34,912 nucleotides of DNA from Companilactobacillus kimchiensis. GTDB lineage: Bacteria; Bacillota; Bacilli; Lactobacillales; Lactobacillaceae. Positions 25,832 through 34,890 of the stretch are shown in pieces. Location: NCBI RefSeq assembly GCF_001438805.1, contig NZ_JQCF01000019.1, positions 8,548 through 43,459 on the forward strand, read 5' to 3'. The first letter of the stretch is position 1, and each line of letters opens with the position of its first letter. A program made the translations under genes and the position numbers. The notes beneath the pieces were generated by a model. That model searched no databases and was not told where the DNA came from. It saw only the letters and a program-made list of their open reading frames with translations.

Positions 25832-27127
25832 ATGAAAGATAAGAAAGATTTAAAGAGTAGTACGAAATCAGAGCACTATTTGTTATTAGGTGCAGGTGTT
25901 GTCGGAATAATCACCGCCATCATCTTTTTTCTGATGCTTTCCCGTGGTGTTGTCAATGCAGTCGTAACTTCGAAAATATCTAGTCAGTATCAAGATAAGG
26001 AATTGGAAGTTCTTAAGACAGATTTGAACTACAAATCACTCGATTTTATTGGTGGTGTTATCAAAGTAAGTGATGGTTATGTGATCACTTCAAGTAATGT
26101 TAAAAAATATCGACAATTGGAAGATTATATTCAGGCCCGGAAGAATCGGACCAAAGGGGTCAGTGAACTTTATGATGGCAAGAATAATTATCGAGACGAC
26201 GTTACCAGTGATAAGATCAATGAGCTTGATAAGACACTGCTGAAAGAAAAAAATCAGGATGTGTATCAGAAACAACGTAATCAGTTGGATACGATTCAAA
26301 TATGGTATGAGCAGACTCAAGATGCGGATAAATATTTGGATAAAACTTGGAACGGGTTTAATGATGATAATGCTAGTTTGAGTTTTAAAAAGATTTCAAT
26401 GGTTAATACCTATTATAAATTGATTAAAAATAAAACGGTTAAAAAACGGTGGAGTGAAGCTGTTTCTAAAATGGACCAATATTTTGCCAATAACAAAGGG
26501 GAAAGCTCGCGGGTCGCTGCAGTTAAAGAAGAATTAGCAACTCTGCGCAATTCGCCATTAACACAAAAATATACACCCGCAAATGTTGATATTGTTTCAA
26601 GTTTAAATTTCTCGGGTGATACCTCAGATGTACTCAGTCAAGCAGGTGTTACAGGTAAATATGTACTTTACTATGATTCTAGTAAAAACAATTTGGCTCT
26701 GATGACTAGAAGTGGTGGTAGTTATGTCGCCGAAGATGGTTATATCAGTGTCAGCAGTTCACAAGTAAGTTCCGGTAAGTACACGATTAAGAAGATCGTT
26801 AATGCAGGGAGTTCAGATGCTATTATTACTGACAGTAGTAATAGTAACTTTGGACAATATGTTTCCAACGCCAGTACTAGTGAACTCAGTTCCTTAAATG
26901 TTTCTAGCCCAGATAATTCAACGGCTAATTTTAATTCAGCAACGCCAGTTTTCTGGTTTAAAAATAATTCAGCTTTAACTAGATCAATTTACTTTAATGA
27001 TGGTTCAAGCCTTGGCTTTATCTATGCAGGCGGAACTAGTTATAACAATGGTATGCAAATTAGTTCGTCAGACTTGTCTAATTTGATGTCACAAATCTCT
27101 TCCGGAATAACATTCTATGTTAATTAG
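25832..27127 (+). CDS. Membrane-anchored extracellular protein next to PBP1A, function unknown
   Basis: Family not recognised. A 431-residue protein with a basic cytoplasmic start, one membrane helix (about 17-40, LLGAGVVGIITAIIFFLML), then a charged, probably helical extracellular part (about 45-215, rich in Lys/Asp/Gln with heptad-like spacing) and a Ser/Gly/Asn-rich beta-type C-terminal domain (about 235-431). No cysteine. The frame opens at a TTG (25820), but the ATG at 25832 has GGGGA 5 bases upstream and is the better start. Only 8 bp separate its stop from the class A PBP start, whose ribosome site lies in that gap, so the two are co-transcribed and possibly work together at the septum or sidewall. 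That role is inference. Confidence 0.8.
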   Translation: MKDKKDLKSSTKSEHYLLLGAGVVGIITAIIFFLMLSRGVVNAVVTSKISSQYQDKELEVLKTDLNYKSLDFIGGVIKVSDGYVITSSNVKKYRQLEDYIQARKNRTKGVSELYDGKNNYRDDVTSDKINELDKTLLKEKNQDVYQKQRNQLDTIQIWYEQTQDADKYLDKTWNGFNDDNASLSFKKISMVNTYYKLIKNKTVKKRWSEAVSKMDQYFANNKGESSRVAAVKEELATLRNSPLTQKYTPANVDIVSSLNFSGDTSDVLSQAGVTGKYVLYYDSSKNNLALMTRSGGSYVAEDGYISVSSSQVSSGKYTIKKIVNAGSSDAIITDSSNSNFGQYVSNASTSELSSLNVSSPDNSTANFNSATPVFWFKNNSALTRSIYFNDGSSLGFIYAGGTSYNNGMQISSSDLSNLMSQISSGITFYVN

Positions 27128-27135
27128 GGGCTAAT

Positions 27136-30012
27136 ATGCGTAAGAAAAAATTGGAACATAAGTTAATTAAAAAAAGAAAAAAATGGCCCTGGGTCTTGTT
27201 GACCCTAGTCTTATTAATCGTCCTTAGCGTAGGAGCTTTTTGGTGGAAGTATGGTTATGATATTAAAAATACAGTAGCTGATGGCTATTCATACAGTGAG
27301 GGTTTGAAGAAATCAGACTTTCATCCCCGAAACTCAACCGTGGTTTATGATCGTAATGGCAAAGAAATTAAGAAGTTGGCCCAATCGAGTTCAGATTATA
27401 CAACTTTTGATAATATCAATCCTCAAATAAGTAAGGGATTAGTGGCAGTTGAAGATCAACGTTTTTACATTCATCACGGTGTCGATATGTATGGAATTTT
27501 ACGTTCTATTGGCTCCAAATTAATGCATCGACGTACCGAAGGTGGATCAACTTTGACTCAACAACTGGTTAAGAACGTTATTCTGCAAGATCAATCACAG
27601 AATATGAATCGGAAACTCAAGGAAATGGTGATTGCCCAACAGTTAGAGAAAAAATTTACTAAACATCAAATTCTTGAATTTTATATCAACAATGTTTATA
27701 TGGGTCATGGTTCCTATGGTTTCAGTGCGGCGGCGGACTATTTCTTTTCTCAAAATCAAAAGGATCTGTCAATCGATAAATTAGCAATGCTAGTGGGACT
27801 GCCTAATAACCCTACCTACTATGATCCTGTAGCTAATCCAGCACGAGCAGTAAAACGAAGAAATATGATTTTATATATCTTTCATCAACGTGGTTTAATT
27901 TCCAAACGGACATATTTGGCTGCTCGGGAGCGACCACTTGGTTTGAAAATCAACGAAAAGAAATATGATAACGATGTTTCTAATAACTATGCTCTCAGTT
28001 ATGCCATTTATAATGCAACTGAGGAATTGATGAAGTCATCTGGCTTTACGATGAAATATGATTTTACAAGTGATGCTGAGCGTCAAAGTTACAATACCCA
28101 TTATCAACAGGAGTTTGAACGTGCTCATGGTGAGTTGATGGACGGTGGTTATACAATCCATACCACTATTGATATGGATGTCCAAAATAAGATCGAAGAA
28201 TTAGTTAATAATACGTACAAGTCTTATACAAGTCGAACTGAAAATGGCAAGTTAACACCTCAGGTGTCAAGTACGGTTATTGATAATAAAACTGGCGATG
28301 TGATTGCGGTAATTGGTGGGCGGACAACTCAGGACGATCAAGTCAACCGAACCATCAATGGTTATCACCAACCAGGTTCAACAGCTAAGCCAATTGTTGC
28401 CTATGCACCTGCTTTTGAACGTGGATATTTACCACAAAGTAGTGTGATTGATTCGGCAGTTGGTAATCCCATCATTCATAACTGGTACAGCGGCTATACA
28501 GGTAGTACAACGGTTCGTCATGCTTTGGAAAACTCAATTAATACAGTGGCTTATAAATTGGCCGCTCAGGATACCAAACATACATACTATGATGATTTGG
28601 TTAAAATGGAATTTGCGCGCCTTGATTATACACAAAGAGACGATCCTCGTTTAGCGATTGGTTCCTTTACCTATGGAGCAACAACGACGGAAATGGCTTC
28701 AGCGTATAGTTCGTTTTCACGTGGAGGGAAATTTATTCATCCCAGCAATCTGACAAGTATTTATGATAATGATAACGATCGTTATATTTATCAGAATACT
28801 CATATGAAAAAAGACGTTTATACCAAAAACGCCAGTTATATGATGATCAATACTATGCAATCAGTTATTAGTGATGGTTTAGGAAAAGCCGCAGCTTTAG
28901 ATAACTATAAGTACACTGCTGGTAAAACTGGATCGACCGATGATAACTATGATGCTTATTTTGTTGGGATGACACCTGATTTTACGATTGCCAATTGGAC
29001 CGGTGATGATAAAAAAGAAGGTAGTTTGACGGCTAATGAGCAGACTTTATCAATGCAAGCTTTCAAAGCTGAAGGTGAGTATATGGTCGGCCAAATGAAG
29101 CAAAAGGAAAAGGACTTCAAAAAACCAAGTACGGTGACTGTTAGCGGTAGTAATTTGTCTGTTAATACTAGCAATAACAAACCAAGTATCCAAGATATTA
29201 TCGATACTGATTTCTCGAAGTACAATACTACTCAAGAAAATAAGAACACTAATCGACTTTATAATCTTGATTACCGAATTATCTATCATTTGACTAAGAA
29301 AGAAGAGTTTAGACGAGAAGATAAGGTTCAAAAGGCAATTGATAAGTATAATGAATCACCGATTACTAAAGAATCGCAATACGATAAAAAACTTAGTGAG
29401 TTGCAGAAGATACGTTATTTGAATGCAAATGTGAAGCGTCAAAGTGCCAAAGCACGTTTTAACCGTCAGATTTTACAATTACAAAAGGATCTCAATATGA
29501 GTCAGGCGATGTTCCAGGCTGCGAAGGATAATAAGAAAGTAGCTAAGTATGAGGCTGAAAAAGAGGCCATTGAAACTCAACGGGCACAAAAACGTCAGTC
29601 AATGGTTGATAAATTGATGCCACAATACAATTCACAGTTACAGAAGGTTAAGGATGCCTATAAGAATAATGATTCTGATAAAGCCGATCAAAAACAAAAG
29701 TTGGTCGACATCATGAATGAAATTAGAAGTTATGGTGGAAATGTACCTGATGTGAAGATTGCTACTGGGAGTGGTTCTAGTTCTAATAGCAGTACCGGTT
29801 CGAGTGGAAGCAATTCCAGTTCTGGATCTAGCACAGCTAGTTCGAATAGCTCTAATTCAAGCTCTGGAACAAGTTCGAGTTCAAATTCTAGTTCTTCTAA
29901 TTCAGGTTCCAATTCTAGTTCTGGAACAAATTCCGGCTCTGATACTAACTCTGATAATTCATCGAACTCATCCAATGGAAGTAATTCATCAAGTTCAACC
30001 GATAATAATTAA
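27136..30012 (+). CDS. pbp1A: Class A penicillin-binding protein (PBP1A type)
   Basis: Bifunctional peptidoglycan synthase. One membrane helix (about 18-38), then the glycosyltransferase domain with catalytic Glu106 in EDQRFYIHHGVD and GGSTLTQQ (136-143), and the transpeptidase domain with Ser415-Thr-Ala-Lys418, Ser467-Ile-Asn469 and Lys597-Thr-Gly599. After the transpeptidase (about residue 660) comes a charged, helix-prone segment (about 690-865) rich in Lys, Gln and Glu, then a Ser/Asn/Gly tail (about 875-958) with no sortase motif. At 958 residues it is clearly longer than the usual 700-850. The start follows AGGGGC in the 8-bp gap after the membrane protein gene. Confidence 0.95.
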   Translation: MRKKKLEHKLIKKRKKWPWVLLTLVLLIVLSVGAFWWKYGYDIKNTVADGYSYSEGLKKSDFHPRNSTVVYDRNGKEIKKLAQSSSDYTTFDNINPQISKGLVAVEDQRFYIHHGVDMYGILRSIGSKLMHRRTEGGSTLTQQLVKNVILQDQSQNMNRKLKEMVIAQQLEKKFTKHQILEFYINNVYMGHGSYGFSAAADYFFSQNQKDLSIDKLAMLVGLPNNPTYYDPVANPARAVKRRNMILYIFHQRGLISKRTYLAARERPLGLKINEKKYDNDVSNNYALSYAIYNATEELMKSSGFTMKYDFTSDAERQSYNTHYQQEFERAHGELMDGGYTIHTTIDMDVQNKIEELVNNTYKSYTSRTENGKLTPQVSSTVIDNKTGDVIAVIGGRTTQDDQVNRTINGYHQPGSTAKPIVAYAPAFERGYLPQSSVIDSAVGNPIIHNWYSGYTGSTTVRHALENSINTVAYKLAAQDTKHTYYDDLVKMEFARLDYTQRDDPRLAIGSFTYGATTTEMASAYSSFSRGGKFIHPSNLTSIYDNDNDRYIYQNTHMKKDVYTKNASYMMINTMQSVISDGLGKAAALDNYKYTAGKTGSTDDNYDAYFVGMTPDFTIANWTGDDKKEGSLTANEQTLSMQAFKAEGEYMVGQMKQKEKDFKKPSTVTVSGSNLSVNTSNNKPSIQDIIDTDFSKYNTTQENKNTNRLYNLDYRIIYHLTKKEEFRREDKVQKAIDKYNESPITKESQYDKKLSELQKIRYLNANVKRQSAKARFNRQILQLQKDLNMSQAMFQAAKDNKKVAKYEAEKEAIETQRAQKRQSMVDKLMPQYNSQLQKVKDAYKNNDSDKADQKQKLVDIMNEIRSYGGNVPDVKIATGSGSSSNSSTGSSGSNSSSGSSTASSNSSNSSSGTSSSSNSSSSNSGSNSSSGTNSGSDTNSDNSSNSSNGSNSSSSTDNN

Positions 30013-30101
30013 ACTTAGAAATTAGCTTTTGATATAGCTGTTTTAATCTTAAATTGACAGAATAAAGACGGAAACAAATATGATTTTTTCTATTTAATAG
30101 C

Positions 30102-30141
30102 AAAATGCCCCCAATTCGCAATGCGAAATTGGGGGCATTTT
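30102..30141. terminator. Bidirectional terminator between PBP1A and permease genes
   Basis: AAAATGCCCCCAATT (30102-30116) pairs exactly with AATTGGGGGCATTTT (30127-30141); an inner CGC/GCG closes the loop. T runs on both strands serve both convergent genes. Confidence 0.92.
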
Positions 30142-30189
30142 ATATTAATATTTGCTCGATTCTTGCCTGTGCAGTAGGTAAGTTTAAAA

Positions 30190-31638
30190 TTAATCTAATT
30201 CAGGATCATTAGTACGTTTGGCAATAGCTGGCAAGATCAAACCAAGAGCAAGTAGAGCTAATGGTGTGATAATGTTAAGAGCTAATTGGAACCACCATGA
30301 TGAAGGATCTTTGGCCATATCCATCTTAGGAACCATTCCCATGATACATGCGAAGGCTGTTAAGAAGAAAGTCCAGAGTCCAAAACCAAAACCAACATAA
30401 CGGTTTTTAACAAACATATAATCTGATTTAAATTCATCTAAGTGTTTCGTTAATAGCATATATGCGAAGAATACCCAGAGGTAACGCATTGGCATAACGA
30501 TTGAATTAAGATTCAATAACCAGTTATAGAGGTCATTCATTCCATTGATACCAAGAGCAGGTACCACAATCAAAACTGAGACCAATGCAGCAGTCATTTT
30601 GTAACCATTGATGGCAACACCACGTTTGTTCTTCTTTGAAAGTGCCTTAGGGATGTACTTTTTATCAGCATCGCCCAAAAGCATACGTAATGGAGCATCA
30701 ATTGAAATGGCAAGAGCAGCAGCCGAAGCGATTGTATTAGTAATTGCAAAAGCCCAAACGAAGAAATTACCAACATGGAAACTGTTACCAAGGAATTGGA
30801 AAGCTTGATAAGCACCATTAGCCATCAAATCGGCTGGTATATGGTTAGAATTAACAATCATACCAATAGCGAATGACCCTAAAATGGCTGAAACAGCTAC
30901 CATTACGGCTAAGATAATCATACCTAGTGGAAATTCCTTTGAAGCATTTTTAGTCTTATTAACATAGGGTGAGATCTTTTCGGAACCACCAACAGCAAAG
31001 ACTAACATTGAAATTGTTGTGAAATATTGAAAATCAAATTTCGGTATATATGTGTGAATATCGGTCATGTTTGGTGTAGCAATTTGCACATGAGTGATAA
31101 ATGGAGCGCTAACTCCTAAGATAATAAACAGCATTGACATAGTAAACATTGCGATACCAGCAATACTACCTAAATTATTTAAAAGTTTTGTACCTTTACT
31201 AGCTAACCAAACGAAAGCTAAAAAGATTACCAAACTAGCACCCTGAACAACAAGTGGTGAAGCAGTTTTAATGAAAGAACCGTTCCCCTTAAATAACCAA
31301 CTAAGACTGATCATAATGACCTGTGGTTTTTGAGCTAAATATGGAACGTGAACTACCCAATAAGTCCAAGCCGCAAAATAGGCTAGTTTGTTATTGGAAA
31401 GCATCTTAACCCAGGAACTTACACCCCCACCGGCCTCTTGAAAAGCTGATCCTAATTGTCCTACCATTAAAGTGTAAGGAACAAAGTATAGAACCATAAT
31501 TAAAATCCATGATGTTACAACAGCTAAACCTTGGTTGGCAAAGTTATTAATAACGTTGTTTAGACCCCAAACAGTAGTAAACCCTAATAAAGCAATATTC
31601 CACCATCTGAATGTCTTCGCATTGTTTGCATCTGACAT
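30190..31638 (-). CDS. Amino-acid permease, APC superfamily (GadC/YjeM-like)
   Basis: Integral membrane transporter with about 12 hydrophobic segments. The start RWWNIALLGFTTVWGLNNV and the following GQLGSAFQEAGGGVSSW are the conserved first and second segments of the glutamate/GABA-antiporter-like branch of the APC superfamily; the broken first helix motif 'GG.S' form is modified here. The substrate cannot be named. The frame opens at a TTG (31644), but AGGAGG (31647-31652) lies 8 bases before the ATG at 31636-31638, which I chose (482 aa). It is a single-gene unit, divergent from the LCP gene across about 275 bp. Confidence in family is high, in subfamily moderate. Confidence 0.85.
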   Translation of the reverse strand: MSDANNAKTFRWWNIALLGFTTVWGLNNVINNFANQGLAVVTSWILIMVLYFVPYTLMVGQLGSAFQEAGGGVSSWVKMLSNNKLAYFAAWTYWVVHVPYLAQKPQVIMISLSWLFKGNGSFIKTASPLVVQGASLVIFLAFVWLASKGTKLLNNLGSIAGIAMFTMSMLFIILGVSAPFITHVQIATPNMTDIHTYIPKFDFQYFTTISMLVFAVGGSEKISPYVNKTKNASKEFPLGMIILAVMVAVSAILGSFAIGMIVNSNHIPADLMANGAYQAFQFLGNSFHVGNFFVWAFAITNTIASAAALAISIDAPLRMLLGDADKKYIPKALSKKNKRGVAINGYKMTAALVSVLIVVPALGINGMNDLYNWLLNLNSIVMPMRYLWVFFAYMLLTKHLDEFKSDYMFVKNRYVGFGFGLWTFFLTAFACIMGMVPKMDMAKDPSSWWFQLALNIITPLALLALGLILPAIAKRTNDPELD

Positions 31639-31846
31639 ATTCAAATCCTCCTACGAAAGTGATTATACATGAAATATATAATTAAAACTTCTAAATAATG
31701 AGATAGTTTTTTTAATATATCCGATGTTATATTTATGTAAATTTTCTTTGATAAAATTGACAGATTGTCTCAAAAATTTATAATTTAAGAATGTAGTTTA
31801 TAAAAGAAAATTTTAAATCGTTAGTATTAAGCTGTATAATTGCATT

Positions 31847-31892
31847 CTATCTACTATATAATATAGAGAGATTTGTTTTAAAACGTAGATAG
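31847..31892 (+). promoter_or_regulatory. LCP-gene promoter region with inverted repeat
   Basis: Two TATAAT boxes (31835-31840 and 31857-31862) lie 50-80 bp before the start codon; neither has a good -35. An exact 8-bp inverted repeat, CTATCTAC (31847-31854)/GTAGATAG (31885-31892), encloses the second box. The region could be an operator. Confidence 0.45.
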
Positions 31893-31913
31893 CAAATTAA
31901 TTGGAGTTTATTT

Positions 31914-33071
31914 ATGGATAACAACAATAAAAACAATATGTCTAGAGAGCGCCGACAAAGATCACGTAACAGTGCCTTGGCCTCTAACAATGGTGGTAAG
32001 ATCAAGCGTCCATTTCTTAAAATCATTGGTTTAGTATTCTTGGTGATGATCTTTGTGACTGGTGCATATGGATTTAGATTGTATGCTCAAGCACAGAATT
32101 CGTTAGGCAAAACTTATAAGGCTTTGGATGGTAAAAAGGTTTCGACCAGAATCAACAATAAGAAACCCATTTCAATTCTCTTATTAGGTGTTGATACAAC
32201 TGATGATGGTGTCAGAGATATGGAGAAGGATTATCGGGGTAATTCAGATACAATGATTGTTGTAACAGTCAATCCCAAGACTAATAAGACGACGATGGTG
32301 TCTGTACCGCGTGATTCTATGACTCAGATCTGGAAGAGCAGTACCAATAACACGAGAAAGATTCAAAAAATTAATTCAGCATATAATATCGGTAATGAAG
32401 AGAGTTCTGTTGCAACAACGGAGAAATTCTTGAATATACCAATTGATTATTATGTAAAAGTTGATTTTAATTCATTGAAACAAATTGTTAATGCTGTTGG
32501 TGGAGTTAACGTTGATGTGCCATTTAGTTTCTCTTATGGGGATACTGGAACAACACCATCTAAATTCACTAAAGGTAAAATGCACTTGAATGGTCAACAA
32601 GCTTTGGATTATTCAAGAATGCGTTATGAAGATCCAAAGGGTGATTATGGTCGCCAATTGCGTCAAAGACAGGTTATCACAGCCATCATTAAGAGTGCAG
32701 CTAGCGCTAAGACCTTTACTCATTACCAAAAAGTCTTGGATAGTATCTCTAGTTCGATGACAACTAACCTGAGTTTTGGCGATATGCAGTCGGTCTTCTT
32801 TAATTACCGTGGTGCTGCCAAGAATATTGATTCTGATCATGTCCAGGGATATGGTTCGATGATCGATGGTTCATCTTATGAAGTAGTTCCAACTAAAGAG
32901 TTGCAACGTGCCTCAAACAAACTTCGGAAACAATTGGGCTTGTCTGAAGAAGAATTGGATAATGAAGAAACAAGATTGAATACATTGAATGAAGATAGAG
33001 GTTTCTCATTTAAATCGGGAGATTCCAATCAAATCTATACAATCTTTACCAGAAATCAAACGTCTGAATAA
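31914..33071 (+). CDS. LytR-CpsA-Psr (LCP) family cell-wall glycopolymer ligase
   Basis: Transfers undecaprenyl-phosphate-linked glycopolymers such as teichoic acid or capsule to peptidoglycan on the outer face. A basic cytoplasmic start (1-34), one membrane helix (about 35-56), then the LCP domain with LLLGVDTTDDG (89-99), GNSDTMIVV (109-117, Asp112), VPRDS (131-135, Arg133/Asp134), and the later LDYSRMRYEDPKGDYGRQLRQ with the pyrophosphate-binding arginines. Length 385 is normal. The start ATG follows TTGGAG. It is a single-gene unit ended by a terminator. Confidence 0.96.
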   Translation: MDNNNKNNMSRERRQRSRNSALASNNGGKIKRPFLKIIGLVFLVMIFVTGAYGFRLYAQAQNSLGKTYKALDGKKVSTRINNKKPISILLLGVDTTDDGVRDMEKDYRGNSDTMIVVTVNPKTNKTTMVSVPRDSMTQIWKSSTNNTRKIQKINSAYNIGNEESSVATTEKFLNIPIDYYVKVDFNSLKQIVNAVGGVNVDVPFSFSYGDTGTTPSKFTKGKMHLNGQQALDYSRMRYEDPKGDYGRQLRQRQVITAIIKSAASAKTFTHYQKVLDSISSSMTTNLSFGDMQSVFFNYRGAAKNIDSDHVQGYGSMIDGSSYEVVPTKELQRASNKLRKQLGLSEEELDNEETRLNTLNEDRGFSFKSGDSNQIYTIFTRNQTSE

Positions 33072-33084
33072 GAATTTGAATAAT

Positions 33085-33117
33085 AAAGACTGGGACGAAC
33101 TTGTTTCAGTCTTTTCT
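33085..33117 (+). terminator. Intrinsic terminator after the LCP gene
   Basis: AAAGACTG (33085-33092) pairs with CAGTCTTT (33107-33114), followed by T-rich sequence TTCTT. The stem is modest, so some read-through into the ABC-F gene is likely. Confidence 0.7.
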
Positions 33118-33138
33118 TATGTATAAAAGGAGATAAAT

Positions 33139-34683
33139 ATGAGTGTTTTAGAAGTACACGGATTAACACAACAATTTTTGGATAAAAAATTGTATGATGA
33201 CGCAGAACTACAGGTCAATAAGGAAGATCATTTAGGAATAATCGGTCAAAATGGGGTTGGTAAATCAACCTTTATTAAGATTCTAACTGGTCAAATTGAA
33301 CCGGATGAGGGTAAAATCTCATGGAAGAAGCATTTAACAGTTGGATATTTGGATCAACAGGCTAAATTAGCTCCCGGATTGACAATTTATGAGTATCTTA
33401 AAACAGCATTTTCAAACTTATATGAAACAAGTGATAAGTTAAACGAGATTTACATGAATAATCCTTCAGATGAAGACCTTGAAAAGGCTGGAAAGCTTCA
33501 AGAAATCTTGGATGCCAATGATTTCTATGAATTGGATACTAAGATTCAACAAGTTGCAACTGGGCTAGGGCTCGATGCAATTGGATATGACCACGACGTT
33601 TCCAAACTTAGTGGGGGTCAAAGATCAAAGATTATCCTAGCTAAAATTTTGCTAGAACAACCTGACATGATTCTCCTAGATGAACCAACTAACTACTTGG
33701 ATACTAATCATATTGATTGGTTAGCCGATTATTTGAATAACTTTGAAGGTGCCTTCATTGTTATTTCCCATGATTACACCTTCCTAGACCGCATTATTAA
33801 TTGTGTAGCCGATTTTGAATTTGGCAAGATTACTAAATATACGGGTGCCTTAAAGCAAGCTCTGAAGCAAAAAGCTGCTAATCAAGAGACCTATATGAAG
33901 GCTTATGTTAAACAACAAGGCCAAATTTCTAAGACTAAAGCCTATATTAGAAAGTTTAAGGCTGGTTCTAGATCTAAGAGTGCCAAGAGTAGAGAGAAAC
34001 AATTATCACATATGGAAGTCCTAACACCCCCAGGGAGCAAGACAGCTGCTAGTTTTGGCTTCCCATATGTTGAAGTACCAAGTTCACGTATGCTATTGGA
34101 AGTTAATGATTTAAAGGTTGGTTATGAGGGAAAAGCTCTCTTTGATAAAGCCTTAAACTTCTCAATCGTTAGTGGTGAGAAGATGGTTATTAAGGGATTC
34201 AATGGTATCGGTAAGTCTACATTGATCAAAACATTACTAGGTATTATTGAGCCTATTGAAGGTAATTTTGATTTTTCTGAGACAGTTAAGATTGGTTACT
34301 TTAAGCAGGATCTAGTATGGAAGAATAACATGGAAACTCCCTTCCAGTACATTAGTGATGAACATTCCGATAAGGATGGTAAGGAGGTTAGACGCGTCCT
34401 AGCTAGAACTGGACTAACTAACCAGCAGATCATGTCACCAATGAAATCATTATCCGGTGGGGAACAGACTAAAGTTAAAATTGCTGATCTAATGTTTGAT
34501 AACACCAACTTTCTATTTATGGATGAACCAACTAACCATTTGGATGACGAAAGTAAGGCAGCCTTACGCAAAGGGCTTAAAAACTATGATGGATCAATGA
34601 TTTTAGTTACTCATGAGGAAGATTTCTATAGTAGTGACTGGATCGATAAGGTCTTGGATATTGAAAAGATAAAAGAAAATTAG
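33139..34683 (+). CDS. ABC-F family ATPase (YbiT/YkpA-like)
   Basis: Soluble twin-ATPase protein of the ribosome-associated ABC-F group; no membrane segments. First cassette: Walker A GQNGVGKST (36-44), signature LSGGQ (157-161) and Walker B ILLDEPTNYLD. Second: Walker A GFNGIGKST (353-361), signature LSGGE (438-442) and Walker B FMDEPTNHLD. Between them is the basic linker (about 235-300, RKFKAGSRSKSAKSREKQ) that reaches the ribosomal E/P site. The 514 residues and the lack of a long C-terminal extension favour the YbiT/YkpA branch over antibiotic-resistance types, though resistance cannot be excluded. The ATG follows AAAGGAG. Immediately upstream of an rRNA operon promoter, with no clear terminator between. 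Confidence 0.93.
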   Translation: MSVLEVHGLTQQFLDKKLYDDAELQVNKEDHLGIIGQNGVGKSTFIKILTGQIEPDEGKISWKKHLTVGYLDQQAKLAPGLTIYEYLKTAFSNLYETSDKLNEIYMNNPSDEDLEKAGKLQEILDANDFYELDTKIQQVATGLGLDAIGYDHDVSKLSGGQRSKIILAKILLEQPDMILLDEPTNYLDTNHIDWLADYLNNFEGAFIVISHDYTFLDRIINCVADFEFGKITKYTGALKQALKQKAANQETYMKAYVKQQGQISKTKAYIRKFKAGSRSKSAKSREKQLSHMEVLTPPGSKTAASFGFPYVEVPSSRMLLEVNDLKVGYEGKALFDKALNFSIVSGEKMVIKGFNGIGKSTLIKTLLGIIEPIEGNFDFSETVKIGYFKQDLVWKNNMETPFQYISDEHSDKDGKEVRRVLARTGLTNQQIMSPMKSLSGGEQTKVKIADLMFDNTNFLFMDEPTNHLDDESKAALRKGLKNYDGSMILVTHEEDFYSSDWIDKVLDIEKIKEN

Positions 34684-34711
34684 TAGTTTTCAAAAAAATA
34701 TGAAAAAGTAC

Positions 34712-34740
34712 TTGCATTGGTTTACTATTAACGGTAAGAT
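34712..34740 (+). promoter_or_regulatory. rRNA operon promoter P1
   Basis: -35 TTGCAT (34712-34717), 17-bp spacer, -10 TAAGAT (34735-34740). It is the weaker of two tandem promoters and lies just after the ABC-F gene. Confidence 0.75.
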
Positions 34741-34828
34741 ATTACCTGTTGTCAACGAGACATCAGCTGCTTCAACGGATTAGCAAGAATATTGTTGAAA
34801 TGTTGAAATAATTATTTTAAATAAAGCC

Positions 34829-34857
34829 TTGACAAAATATTGTTGCTTTGATAAACT
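34829..34857 (+). promoter_or_regulatory. rRNA operon promoter P2
   Basis: Perfect -35 TTGACA (34829-34834), 17-bp spacer, -10 TAAACT (34852-34857). Spacing from P1 is about 117 bp, as in tandem rrn promoters of Firmicutes. Confidence 0.88.
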
Positions 34858-34890
34858 AATTAAGCTGTTAACGTTTGTTAGCAACAAGTA

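Noticed and set aside
29730-29975. Open frame on the minus strand opposite the serine-rich PBP tail, giving an E/L/P repeat protein
   Set aside because: Low-complexity mirror of the Ser-rich coding strand; no ribosome site and lies fully inside PBP1A.
30054-30084. TTGACA followed by TATGAT just before the bidirectional terminator, suggesting a short RNA
   Set aside because: Spacer is 19 bp and nothing but the terminator follows; too weak to call.
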